Assembly (NCBI GenBank): GCA_964248625.1
Contig: CAXTZG010000091.1
Span: forward strand, 1 to 15,103
Source of the DNA: Lichenicola sp964248625
Lineage (GTDB): Bacteria; Pseudomonadota; Alphaproteobacteria; Acetobacterales; Acetobacteraceae
Length of the DNA stretch: 15,103 nucleotides
Reading direction: 5' to 3'
This document shows, in pieces, positions 1-5,950 of the stretch. Both the position numbers and the translations under genes were made by a program. Position 1 is the stretch's first letter. The number at the start of each line of letters is the position of its first letter. Below the pieces are notes generated by a model that made no database searches, had not been told where the DNA came from, and saw only the letters and a list, made by a program, of their open reading frames with translations.

Positions 1-68
1 CCGGCTGCAGCCTGTTGCCGTGCGAGCTCAATCCGAGAATGATGGGTGTCCACTTTCAGGACCGCCCG

Positions 69-527
69 ATGGCTCGTGCCGTATCGAAACCGAAATCTAC
101 GCTCAAAGCCGGCAGCGCCGCAAAGCGGCCGACCGGTCGCCCTGCCGGTTCGAAGAACAAGGTCAAGGCGGCTGCAGCCCCGGCGCCGAAGCAGGCAGTT
201 GTGAAGAAAGCTGTCTCATCGACCAGCAAGCTCAGCAAGGCGGAGCTGGAGGCGCAGGTTGTAAAGCTGGAGCGTTCTCTTGCCCGGTCTCGCAAGCAGG
301 TCGCGGAGCTGAAGCTGCTGGCTTCGGGTTCATCTACACGAGGCGAGCAGGCTGTGAGCGCACCGAAAGCGTCGCCTCCGGTGACGAAGAAAGCGACCCC
401 AGCGGCGCGGAAGGCTCCGAAGCAGAAGCCTGTGGCAGCACGTGGAGGACGGAAGAAGTCCGATCCTGTCGAGCCGGTTCTGGACGAGGTAACGGACGAA
501 GCGGAGACGGAAGCGCACGCCAGCTGA
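69..527 (+). CDS. Lys/Ala/Pro-rich AT-hook-like, coiled-coil protein (152 aa)
   Basis: Probably a DNA-binding, nucleoid-type protein; no named family is recognised. With the start used here, residues 20-31 (RPTGRPAGSKNK) resemble an AT-hook (GRP core flanked by basic residues). Residues 53-84 form a likely coiled coil (KAELEAQVVKLERSLARSRK), which could dimerise it. Residues 98-130 are a disordered histone-H1-like stretch rich in K, A and P ending in GGRKK. The last 20 residues are acidic (PVEPVLDEVTDEAETEA). The ATG at 69 is chosen because AGGA lies 7 bases upstream at 58-61; the frame is open further upstream to a TTG at 15. The gene precedes a 197-aa unknown gene and hu on the same strand. 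AT-hook function is inferred from a short motif and the composition bias could mislead; minor-groove binding is untested. Confidence 0.75.
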   Translation: MARAVSKPKSTLKAGSAAKRPTGRPAGSKNKVKAAAAPAPKQAVVKKAVSSTSKLSKAELEAQVVKLERSLARSRKQVAELKLLASGSSTRGEQAVSAPKASPPVTKKATPAARKAPKQKPVAARGGRKKSDPVEPVLDEVTDEAETEAHAS

Positions 528-629
528 CGCTGCTGTTCCGACCATATTATTGTTTGATATCAACAGTTTATGCTTGCGCTGCCGAATCGTGGGGGCGTAC
601 ATTCTCCTCACAAGACGGGAGCGTGAGCT
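528..629 (+). promoter_or_regulatory. AT-rich intergenic stretch with possible promoter
   Basis: This 102-base gap is markedly more AT-rich than its surroundings at about 541-572. It contains TATTAT at 545-550, close to a -10 hexamer, and the perfect 10-base palindrome TTGATATCAA at 554-563. No convincing -35 box at correct spacing is visible (CTGACG at 524-529 would leave 15 bases). It could be the promoter/operator for the 197-aa gene, or a binding site for the AT-hook protein encoded just upstream. Both readings are inference. Confidence 0.25.
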
Positions 630-1223
630 GTGAACATCGAACTGATGCCTGGCCTGACGAACGTGGTTCGCTTTCCGATCGAGCTGCGGCTGTCGCCGTC
701 GATGGAGCTGATCTACGAGATCGAGCCTGACGTGCGGGAAGTGTTGAGCGTGGGGGAGGCCTTTTTCCTGGTGGTTCCGGATCTGGATCTACGGGACCAG
801 GTTGACGCGCACACGGCGGCCTACATTGCCGAGCACGTGCAGCCGCTTGCGCCGCATGAGCGTCGTCCGGCGCTGGAGGAGCTACTGCGTCCGATTGTGA
901 CGCGGGCGGTCGAGGCGTGCCGGAAGGCTGACTTGGTGGGCAAGCGTTCGGTGGAGGCCCAGGAGCGTCTGTATCAGGCGCAGGTAGCGGGCAGCCGCTG
1001 GCTGGAGCCTCTGGAGCAGGCGGCGGACGGGCTGCTGCAGGAGGCGGCGGAGCTGCTGATCCTGGCGCATCAGCGGTGCCAGGAGGCGCATGGTGTGAAC
1101 CGTGGGGTCGGTCTGGCGCGTTGTGGCGAGGCATGGACACCGGACAGTCCGGAGGACGCGACGAACTGGCTGATTACCGCGGGCGAGGCGGACCGGGCGC
1201 GGCGTGCCGGAGGCACGGCATAA
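630..1223 (+). CDS. Hypothetical protein, 197 aa
   Basis: I do not recognise this protein. It begins with a GTG codon at 630 (GTG AAC ATC GAA), preceded by a purine-rich GGGAG at about 617-621. The N-terminal 60 residues look beta-rich and hydrophobic (VVRFPIELRL, AFFLVVPDLDL). The remainder is mostly helical and charged, with long Ala/Glu/Arg runs around residues 75-145 (ALEELLRPIVTRAVEA, EQAADGLLQEAAELLILAHQ). There is no signal peptide, membrane segment or obvious catalytic motif. It lies between the AT-hook-like gene and hu on the same strand with gaps of about 100 and 158 bases, so it could be separately transcribed. Codon use (GC-rich third positions) and the uninterrupted frame support a real gene. 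Function unknown. Confidence 0.7.
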   Translation: MNIELMPGLTNVVRFPIELRLSPSMELIYEIEPDVREVLSVGEAFFLVVPDLDLRDQVDAHTAAYIAEHVQPLAPHERRPALEELLRPIVTRAVEACRKADLVGKRSVEAQERLYQAQVAGSRWLEPLEQAADGLLQEAAELLILAHQRCQEAHGVNRGVGLARCGEAWTPDSPEDATNWLITAGEADRARRAGGTA

Positions 1224-1381
1224 CTCTCGGTTGTATGGTTGCATTTTCTGCGACCGGGCTGATTCCAGCCCCGTCGCACTCGTGCTGGAGGTCTGGGTTC
1301 CGGCATGTTCACCGTGTCGAAGGCGGGTGACATGGAGCCTGTGTCGTGCTTCCTCCCGGAAACCAGAACCAGGGGACCGAC

Positions 1382-1657
1382 ATGAAGACGATGGATCTGA
1401 TCGAGCACGTGGCCGAGACGGCTGGGCTGGAGAAGGCGCAGGCCAAGAAGGCGGTCGAGGCGGCGATCGCCGGCATCGTGGAAGCTGCCAAGCGTGGCGA
1501 TGAGGTCAACCTTGGCGGCTTCGGCAAGTTCAAGGTGAAGGACAGCCCGGCGCGTCAGGGTCACAACCCCAGCACCGGCGAGAAGATCGAGATCGCAGCG
1601 TCTCGCAAGCTGGGCTTCAGCCCGGCCAAGCAGCTCAAGGATGCCTTGGCGGGTTGA
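1382..1657 (+). CDS. hup: HU-family DNA-binding protein (91 aa)
   Basis: HU/IHF-family histone-like protein that dimerises and bends DNA non-specifically. The length of 91 residues is normal for HU. The N-terminal helical half (MKTMDLIEHVAETAGL, then helix to about residue 40) is followed by the beta-saddle with the family signature: GGFGKFKVKDSPARQGHNP at residues 45-63, including the Phe pair F47/F50 and the arm-tip proline P63 that intercalates between base pairs. The tail EIAASRKLGFSPAKQLKDAL is also typical. The start is the ATG at 1382 because AGGGGA lies at 1371-1376; an upstream in-frame TTG at 1346 has no family homology. The 3' end overlaps the convergent SIMPL gene by 23 bases, and a strong stem-loop begins 4 bases after the stop. 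An element-borne HU may act in replication, recombination or transcriptional silencing (inference). Confidence 0.93.
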   Translation: MKTMDLIEHVAETAGLEKAQAKKAVEAAIAGIVEAAKRGDEVNLGGFGKFKVKDSPARQGHNPSTGEKIEIAASRKLGFSPAKQLKDALAG

Positions 1658-2340
1658 TCGCTGGCCGCAGCAGCACGTCTGCGGCCACATCTGCCTCGAC
1701 ATCCTCGGGTGTCGCGGTTGCCTGAGGCGCTGTCATGGCGCGCATTCCCATCATCGGCATTGGGCGAGGCGCCTGGAAGCCGGCTGCGTCGAGACGGACA
1801 TCCTGCAGGTGATCCACCTGCAGCCCGAGGGTGGCAGCGGCTGAGGCCGCGTGTGCCTGCAGATCCTGCAGCGCTGCCGTCATCGCCTGGTCATGAGCTT
1901 TCCGGCGGAGGGCCGGTGACAACTGCCAGTCGATCGAGGAGGCGGTAAGGCCGCGCTTCTGCAGATGCCCGACGAGATCGAGCAGCACAGGCCCATCCGA
2001 ATCACGCAGTTCCAGTGTCTGCTGGGCGGTCCAGGTCGCCTGCTTGTCGTCGCCCGGGGCGACCGAGTAGTTGGTTGCGCGCGCCTCGACCCCGGCCACG
2101 GCTTGCGCCGCCTTCATCGCNNNNNNNNNNGTGCCGCTGTGCGGCTGCGGCGGATGACAAGACGCTCTGGACCACCAGGTCGGCCACCAAGAGGTCGGGT
2201 GTCACCTGGACGGAAGCACTAGCAGACAAACGCAGGATCGTGTCTGGCCCCGCCCGATCCGGCACGGACTGCGCCGTCGCGGCTTGGGCCGTCATAAAGG
2301 CCGTCGCTGCCATCACGGCTGCCGGTAGCTTGCCCATCAT
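1635..2340 (-). CDS. SIMPL-domain (DUF541) exported protein, split by assembly gap
   Basis: The predicted periplasmic or surface SIMPL-domain protein is read in two pieces across a run of 10 N at 2121-2130. The N-terminal piece starts at ATG 2340 (MMGKLPAAVMAATAFM), with GGAG 8 bases upstream. It has a Sec signal peptide likely cut after AQAATA-Q and then enters the SIMPL fold (LSASASVQVTPDLLVADLVV). The second piece resumes with MKAAQAVAGVEARATNYSVA and continues through QQTLELRD, GLTASSIDWQLSP and a long helix to the stop at 1635-1637. The two pieces lie in different frames as drawn, but the order and spacing fit one SIMPL domain, so the N count is probably not the true gap length. SIMPL/BP26-like proteins are outer-envelope proteins of poorly known role. 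The gene converges on hu and overlaps it by 23 bases. The IS block begins 107 bases upstream of its start. Confidence 0.8.
1662..1687 (+). terminator. Stem-loop after hu, possible terminator
   Basis: TGGCCGCAG (1662-1670) and CTGCGGCCA (1679-1687) form a perfect 9-base-pair stem with an 8-base loop, starting 4 bases after the hu stop codon. There is no T-run after it, so an intrinsic terminator is only plausible. The structure lies inside the 3' coding part of the convergent SIMPL gene, so it also constrains that gene's sequence. Confidence 0.4.
2121..2130. other. Assembly gap (10 N) inside SIMPL gene
   Basis: Ten undetermined bases interrupt the SIMPL gene. The coding frames on either side are offset by one base if exactly 10 bases are missing. 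A true gap that is a multiple of three would join them cleanly. Only the left (C-terminal) and right (N-terminal) parts of the protein are readable. Confidence 0.98.
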
Positions 2341-2350
2341 ATGCCCGTCT

Positions 2351-2381
2351 CCACGTGGTGATTGGCTGCCGAAGTTTCGGC
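2351..2381. promoter_or_regulatory. Two palindromes upstream of SIMPL gene
   Basis: Just upstream of the minus-strand SIMPL start lie CCACGTGG (2351-2358, a perfect 8-base palindrome overlapping the ribosome-binding region) and GCCGAA-GT-TTCGGC (2368-2381, 6-base arms). Such dyads are compatible with operator sites, but no regulator is identified and no convincing -10/-35 pair was seen between them and the IS630 end. Confidence 0.25.
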
Positions 2382-2447
2382 GGTCGTTCCCCGCAACAAC
2401 GAGATCAGGGCAAACCATTTCGGCGGGGACTGACCACGAGGCATCTA

Positions 2448-2458
2448 GAGCGTGATCG
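2448..2458 (+). repeat. IS630 left terminal inverted repeat
   Basis: GAGCGTGATCG, exactly complementary to 3263-3273. Preceded by the TA target duplicate at 2446-2447. Confidence 0.85.
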
Positions 2459-2539
2459 TCTCTGACGGAATCGAATGGGGATTCTGTTCTCTGCCAGGAT
2501 GTGATTCAAGCTGCTGGCTGGGTCGGAGGCCAGCAGCTG

Positions 2540-3260
2540 ATGACGCGAGCCTACTCGTCGGACCTCCGCGAACGTGTCGTGGCCATGACGCGGAGTGGTC
2601 ATAGCTGCCGAGAGGCAGCCAGAACGTTTGATGTCAGTGTAGCCAGCGTGGTGCGGTGGTCGCAGCTGTTCAAAGCCAACGGCAGCGTAGCCCCAAGGCC
2701 GCATGGCACGCGACGTCGTCCGGTGCTGCTGCCTGAGCGAGATTGGCTGCTGGCTCGGATAGCAGCGGCGCCGGATCTTACCTTGCGGGCGGTTCGTGTC
2801 GAGTTGGCCGAGCGCGGGGTCAAGGTGAGCTACGGCGCGGTGTGGGCGTTTCTGACGGCCGAGGGACTCACCTTCAAAAAAAGCCTGCACGCCTCCGAGC
2901 AGGAGCGCCCTGACGTCGCGCGCAAGCAACGGCGCCATCTTCCTTGCCTGGGTCACCCAGTTCCTCGTGCCCACCCTCAAGCCTGGCGACGTCGTGATCG
3001 TGGACAACCTCGGTAGCCACAAAGGAAAGGCCGTCCGACGCGCGGTGCGGGCAGTAGGCGCGCACCTGTTGTTCCTGCCGCCATACAGTCCCGATCTGAA
3101 CCCAATCGAGATGATGTTCGCCAAGCTAAAGACGCTGCTCCGCAAGGCCGATGAACGATCAATCGCCGCAGTTTGGAGCCGCATCGGCGAGCTCCTCCAC
3201 TGCTTCTCAGCCACCGAATGCGCAAACTACCTCAAGCATGCCGGATACGCTTCAGTGTAA
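2540..3260 (+). pseudogene. IS630-family transposase, internal deletion plus frameshift
   Basis: The N-terminal part (ATG 2540, GGAGG at 2525-2529) reads MTRAYSSDLRERVVAM and contains the helix-turn-helix (SCREAARTFDVSVASVVRW) plus the linker to SLHASEQERPDVARK. In this frame the next residues are nonsense, with a stop at 3014-3016. From about 2928 the next frame matches the family again (NGAIFLAWVTQFLVPTL), then VIVDNLGSHKG (second catalytic Asp) and PPYSPDLNPIE (catalytic Glu), ending at 3260. In complete relatives about 65-75 residues lie between these two segments, including the first catalytic Asp (FIDET region). That stretch is absent here. The DDE triad is therefore incomplete and the protein should be inactive. 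This is a deletion, not programmed frameshifting, because sequence is missing as well as shifted. The size of the loss is from memory of the family, not an alignment. Confidence 0.88.
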
Positions 3261-3262
3261 GC

Positions 3263-3273
3263 CGATCACGCTC
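3263..3273 (-). repeat. IS630 right terminal inverted repeat
   Basis: CGATCACGCTC, complementary to the left end at 2448-2458. Followed by TA at 3274-3275, which also forms the middle of the CTAG used by the neighbouring IS481 element. Confidence 0.85.
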
Positions 3274-3277
3274 TAGG
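3272..3277 (+). repeat. IS481 target duplicate, left copy (TCTAGG)
   Basis: NCTAGN-type target copy next to the left end of the IS481 element; the partner is TCTAGC at 4322-4327. Its CTAG is composite: the C is the last base of the IS630 element, the TA is the IS630 target duplicate, and the G is host sequence. Confidence 0.7.
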
Positions 3278-4265
3278 TGTTTGGTCCCATGGTTTGATGG
3301 TGCGGGTTATGGATGAACCTGGAAGGCTCGTCCGTCCAGGCCTTGCAGATGGCTTCGTAGGGAGTGAGGCCCCGCAGGGTCTTCAAGCGTCGGGCGAAGT
3401 TGTAGGCGGCAATGAAGTCGGCGAGGTGCTGGCGGAGCTGGTCGTAGCTCTCGTAGTAGAAGCGTTTGACGGTGGCTTCCTTGATGGTGCGGTTCATGCG
3501 CTCGACCTGACCGTTGGTCCATGGGTGCCGCGGCTTGGTGAGCCTGTGCTCGATGTCGAGTTCGGCGCAGGCGAACTCAAAGGCATGGCATAGGAACGGC
3601 TCCTTGCGCGCCTGCATCTGCCGGATGTCTTCAGGCGTCCAACCGTCGCCGCCAGGCTCGGTGAAGTGCGTGCCGTTGTCGGTGAGCACGGTGTGGATCC
3701 TGTAAGGAACCGCCGCGCCGAGCGCCCGGAGGAAGTTGCTGGCGACACGGCGCGTGGCTTTCTCGTGCAGCTCCACGAACGCGAACTTCGTAGTTCTGTC
3801 GATGGCGACGAGGAGGTAAAGCTTGCCCTCCTCTGTCCGGACCTCGGCAATGTCGATGTGGAAGTAGCCGATCGGGTAGCGCTTGAATTTCGAGCGCTGC
3901 GGCTTGTCGCCTTCGGTGTCCGGCAGGCGGCTGATGCCATGGCGTTGCAGACAGCGGTGCAGGCTTGAGCGTGTGAGGTGCGCGATGGTGGGCTGGAGCG
4001 CGTAGAGGCAGTCGTCGAGCGGCAGCAGGGTGTGGCGGCGGAAGGCAACCACGACGGCCTCGTCCTCGATCGACAGGACCGTCGACCTGGGCTTCTGGGG
4101 GCCGGTGCGCAGGTCGGACGTGGAGGCGCGCCTTCTCCACTTCGCCACCGTCTTCGGGTTGATCCCGTAGCGCCTGGCGAGCCCTCTCAGGCTCTCTTGA
4201 CTATGCTGTATCGCTCGACGGACCGCCGCCGTCGTTGTGGCGCTTCCGTGTTGAACTTGGCCCAT
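3273..4265 (-). CDS. IS481-family transposase (330 aa)
   Basis: Full-length DDE transposase. The start is the ATG at 4265, with AAGGA 6 bases upstream. The N-terminus (residues 15-45, AVRRAIQHSQESLRGLARRYG, then PKTVAKWRRR) is a helix-turn-helix typical of the family. The integrase core (rve) holds the catalytic residues D138 (YFHIDIAEV), D196 (VLTDNGTHF) and E255 (TNGQVERMNRT), with the usual PRHPWTNGQVERMNR block. The C-terminus ends PHHQTMGPNT. The TAG stop at 3275-3273 is not in the element; it is read from the CTAG target site, so the element relies on its insertion site for termination. All catalytic residues are present and no frameshift is seen, so the enzyme is probably active. It is transcribed away from the minus-strand gene block, in the same direction as that block. 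Confidence 0.95.
   Translation of the reverse strand: MGQVQHGSATTTAAVRRAIQHSQESLRGLARRYGINPKTVAKWRRRASTSDLRTGPQKPRSTVLSIEDEAVVVAFRRHTLLPLDDCLYALQPTIAHLTRSSLHRCLQRHGISRLPDTEGDKPQRSKFKRYPIGYFHIDIAEVRTEEGKLYLLVAIDRTTKFAFVELHEKATRRVASNFLRALGAAVPYRIHTVLTDNGTHFTEPGGDGWTPEDIRQMQARKEPFLCHAFEFACAELDIEHRLTKPRHPWTNGQVERMNRTIKEATVKRFYYESYDQLRQHLADFIAAYNFARRLKTLRGLTPYEAICKAWTDEPSRFIHNPHHQTMGPNT
3278..3303 (+). repeat. IS481 terminal inverted repeat, left
   Basis: 26-base repeat beginning TGTTTGGTCCCA and ending GGTTTGATGGTGC. It matches the complement of 4296-4321 at 25 of 26 positions (T versus G at the 13th base). This end also encodes the last residues of the transposase. Confidence 0.9.
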
Positions 4266-4295
4266 AGTGCGTCCTTCCACGTTTGTTGGAAGTCT

Positions 4296-4321
4296 GCACC
4301 ATCAAACCCTGGGACCAAACA
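4296..4321 (-). repeat. IS481 terminal inverted repeat, right
   Basis: 26-base repeat beginning GCACCATCAAACC and ending GGGACCAAACA, partner of 3278-3303 with one mismatch. It lies upstream of the transposase start and probably overlaps its promoter. Confidence 0.9.
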
Positions 4322-4327
4322 TCTAGC
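4322..4327 (+). repeat. IS481 target duplicate, right copy (TCTAGC)
   Basis: Right flanking copy of the NCTAGN target. It continues into unique sequence (CAGCCC). Joined to the sequence left of IS630 (GAGGCATC-TA), it restores the presumed uninterrupted site GCATCTAGCC. Confidence 0.7.
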
Positions 4328-4404
4328 CAGCCCTTCCGCCTAAGCATGGTTCGGGCAAGGGGGAGGAAAACAAGTAGTGCCCTGCTGCCTTTTCGGCCGG
4401 CGGT

Positions 4405-4659
4405 TCAGCCGAATGGATTGGCGACCGTCTTTGCAGCGGTCGGCGAGGCGACAGCATCCGGCAGCGCGTGATCTGCCTCAAGCACCTGCACGACCTGGTC
4501 GAGCAGCGCCTTCAGGGCATGGGCATGAGCCAGCCCCTGCTTGTCGCGGGTGAGATCGATCGAGCCGTAGAGGGCGATCCGGTCGGTGCCGTTCTCGATC
4601 GTGAGCTTCCCGATCGAGGTCGAGGCTGCATCATTGGCGAACGGAGCAAGCTGGGTCAT
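4405..4659 (-). CDS. Conserved-looking small protein, 84 aa
   Basis: Small soluble protein starting MTQLAPFANDAASTSIGKLT, followed by a strand-rich ENGTDRIALYGSIDLTRD and an amphipathic helix (LAHAHALKALLDQVVQVLEA), ending VANPFG. I recall similar small proteins as uncharacterised genes on proteobacterial conjugative elements, but have no function for them. The ATG at 4659 has AGGAG 7 bases upstream. It overlaps the stop of the membrane-protein gene in an ATGA arrangement, implying translational coupling and perhaps a physical partnership. It is the last gene of the minus-strand block. The 77 bases between its stop and the IS481 element show no clear terminator. Confidence 0.8.
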   Translation of the reverse strand: MTQLAPFANDAASTSIGKLTIENGTDRIALYGSIDLTRDKQGLAHAHALKALLDQVVQVLEADHALPDAVASPTAAKTVANPFG

Positions 4660-5021
4660 CGCGTGCTCCTGGCTGCAAGCGACAGCAGGCGGACGTCCAT
4701 GCTCGCCAGCATCCTGTCGATGAGCCGCATGCCGATGCCCAGGATACCGAAGGCAGCGGCAACGCAAAGCATGACGGCCCAGGTCCGATACGAGACGCAG
4801 AAGACGAAAGGCATCAGCACGAGTGCCGTGATCAGCATGCCGCCGATGATGCCTGCGACCATCATCTGCGCGTTGAGCCGGGAGATCTGGTAGGCGTCCC
4901 TGATCCTCTCGCCGGGAGCTGCATCCGCGATCGCGGCGTGCCACTGGCCGACCGTCATCGGCCGGACGGCCTTTTGCGGCTCCAGTCCTGCTGCGGTGTC
5001 GTCATCGAGTGCCAGTCGCAT
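4656..5021 (-). CDS. Two-helix inner-membrane protein, about 121 aa
   Basis: Unrecognised membrane protein. About 50 N-terminal cytoplasmic-type residues (ALDDDTAAGLEPQKAVRPMT, GERIRDAYQISRL) are followed by two hydrophobic segments at about residues 53-77 (VAGIIGGMLITALVLMPFVF) and 80-98 (WAVMLCVAAAFGILGIGM), separated by a short SYRT turn, and a basic tail. Start choice: ATG at 5021 or the GTG immediately before it at 5024. GGAAGGA lies 7 bases before the GTG and 10 before the ATG, so either is possible. It lies 18 bases after the endonuclease stop, and its own stop overlaps the start of the 84-aa gene by four bases (ATGA). The three genes look like one transcription unit. Confidence 0.82.
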   Translation of the reverse strand: MRLALDDDTAAGLEPQKAVRPMTVGQWHAAIADAAPGERIRDAYQISRLNAQMMVAGIIGGMLITALVLMPFVFCVSYRTWAVMLCVAAAFGILGIGMRLIDRMLASMDVRLLSLAARSTR

Positions 5022-5039
5022 CACCAGGTCGTCCTTCCG

Positions 5040-5885
5040 TCAATCCAGCAGCCGCTCGAGTTTGCTTCGGCGCTCGTGGCGAGAGTGGTGCTCACGCTGG
5101 GGAGCATATGGGCTGTCTTCCGGTTCCGGCAGCGCCATCGCCGTCTGCTTCACACGTTCGGGCAGAGCCGGGAACGGATCGATGCCGACCCCCTGGATCA
5201 GCACGGCGACGGACACGATGTCGCAGGTCGGCGTCGTCGTGTTCTTGCAGACGTAGACCCCTGCCCCGCCGGCTTTGGGATCATACACCGCCTTCCAGGT
5301 GGATGACGGCACCAGCACGCCATCAGGGCCGACCGACCGGATCCGCTCTCCCACGAAGGCCGGCCCTGTCACCAGGTAGAGCTCGCCCTCGCGAGCGGCC
5401 AGGTGGCGCACCGCGCTCTCGACGCCTTCCCAGATGCCACGGTTCAGCTCGGCGGTCTGCGGGACCATGTTGGCGAGGCTGAACGTCTGCTGCTGCGCCG
5501 CCTCGTCCGGCATGTCGCCGGATGGCGTCATATGGCCGCGGTCGAAGCCCGAGCGGCGATAGTCGGCGAGCTGCCCCTGGTCGGCTGGCGGCAGCTGGTC
5601 GTCGGCGTGGAACTCGCCCTCGCGCTTGATGCCGCGCGCGGCGTCGAGGCTGGCGGTGGTCGGATGCTCGGCCGACCACATGGCGCCGTGGGTGATGCCG
5701 GAGGCGAGCACGGCATAGGCGTCGTTGCACAGCATGGTGGTGCGCTGCGCTAGCCTGTCATTCGTAACGGCCGGCGGCTGGCCACCCGGGAAGAACTGCG
5801 GGCAGCCAGGCATCGCCTGGGCGAAGGCCGGACCTGACACGACAAGCAGTGCCAGGGTGGCCGGAAGGGATGATCGGATCGTCAT
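5040..5885 (-). CDS. Exported DNA/RNA non-specific endonuclease (281 aa)
   Basis: Member of the beta-beta-alpha-metal DNA/RNA non-specific endonuclease family (NucA / Serratia nuclease type), which cleaves single- and double-stranded DNA and RNA with a divalent metal. Signal peptide MTIRSSLPATLALLVVSGPAFA, probable cleavage after residue 22, so it acts in the periplasm or outside. The signature is FDRGHMTPSGD (residues 114-124, general-base H118). The metal-ligand asparagine lies in TAELNRGIWEGVE (N148), preceded by SLANMVPQ. LYLVTGPAF is also characteristic. The C-terminal 25 residues are charged (REHHSRHERRSKLERLL) and lie outside the fold. The start ATG at 5885 gives the signal peptide at the N-terminus; the frame is open upstream but non-homologous, and the Shine-Dalgarno is weak. 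All key residues are present. Neighbours are the membrane protein and the 84-aa gene downstream. Confidence 0.92.
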   Translation of the reverse strand: MTIRSSLPATLALLVVSGPAFAQAMPGCPQFFPGGQPPAVTNDRLAQRTTMLCNDAYAVLASGITHGAMWSAEHPTTASLDAARGIKREGEFHADDQLPPADQGQLADYRRSGFDRGHMTPSGDMPDEAAQQQTFSLANMVPQTAELNRGIWEGVESAVRHLAAREGELYLVTGPAFVGERIRSVGPDGVLVPSSTWKAVYDPKAGGAGVYVCKNTTTPTCDIVSVAVLIQGVGIDPFPALPERVKQTAMALPEPEDSPYAPQREHHSRHERRSKLERLLD

Positions 5886-5950
5886 GATCCGGGTGTAGCG
5901 GACGAGGATGCGAATGGCGCTCGCGATCCTCCTACGAACTTCGACCGGCC

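Larger units (their letters stand above)
2448..3273 (+). mobile_element. IS630-family insertion sequence, internally deleted (826 bp)
   Basis: The ends are GAGCGTGATCG (2448-2458) and its exact complement CGATCACGCTC (3263-3273). The match continues imperfectly to about 26 bases (roughly 20 of 26). The element is flanked by TA at 2446-2447 and 3274-3275, the target duplication expected for IS630/Tc1-mariner-type transposition. It holds one transposase gene, broken by a deletion. Members of this type are usually about 1.0-1.1 kb, so roughly 0.2 kb is missing. The element can no longer move by itself but its ends look intact. Confidence 0.88.
3278..4321 (-). mobile_element. IS481-family insertion sequence, apparently complete (1044 bp)
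   Basis: The terminal inverted repeats are 26 bases (3278-3303 and 4296-4321) with a single mismatch; the ends read TGTTTGGTCCCA and TGGGACCAAACA. The element carries one intact transposase gene on the minus strand. Flanking sequence is TCTAGG on the left (3272-3277) and TCTAGC on the right (4322-4327), agreeing with the NCTAGN target known for IS481-type elements. The last base of the two copies differs, so either the duplication is 5 bases or one copy has mutated. Confidence 0.9.

Noticed and set aside
1203..1271. Small hairpins near the end of the 197-residue gene (CGTGCC/GGCACG at 1203-1217; GGGCTG/CAGCCC at 1256-1271)
   Set aside because: Only 6-bp stems with no T-run. The first is inside coding sequence. 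Too weak to call a terminator in GC-rich DNA.
3294..4343. Several + strand open frames inside the IS481 element
   Set aside because: All are shadows of the intact transposase on the minus strand.
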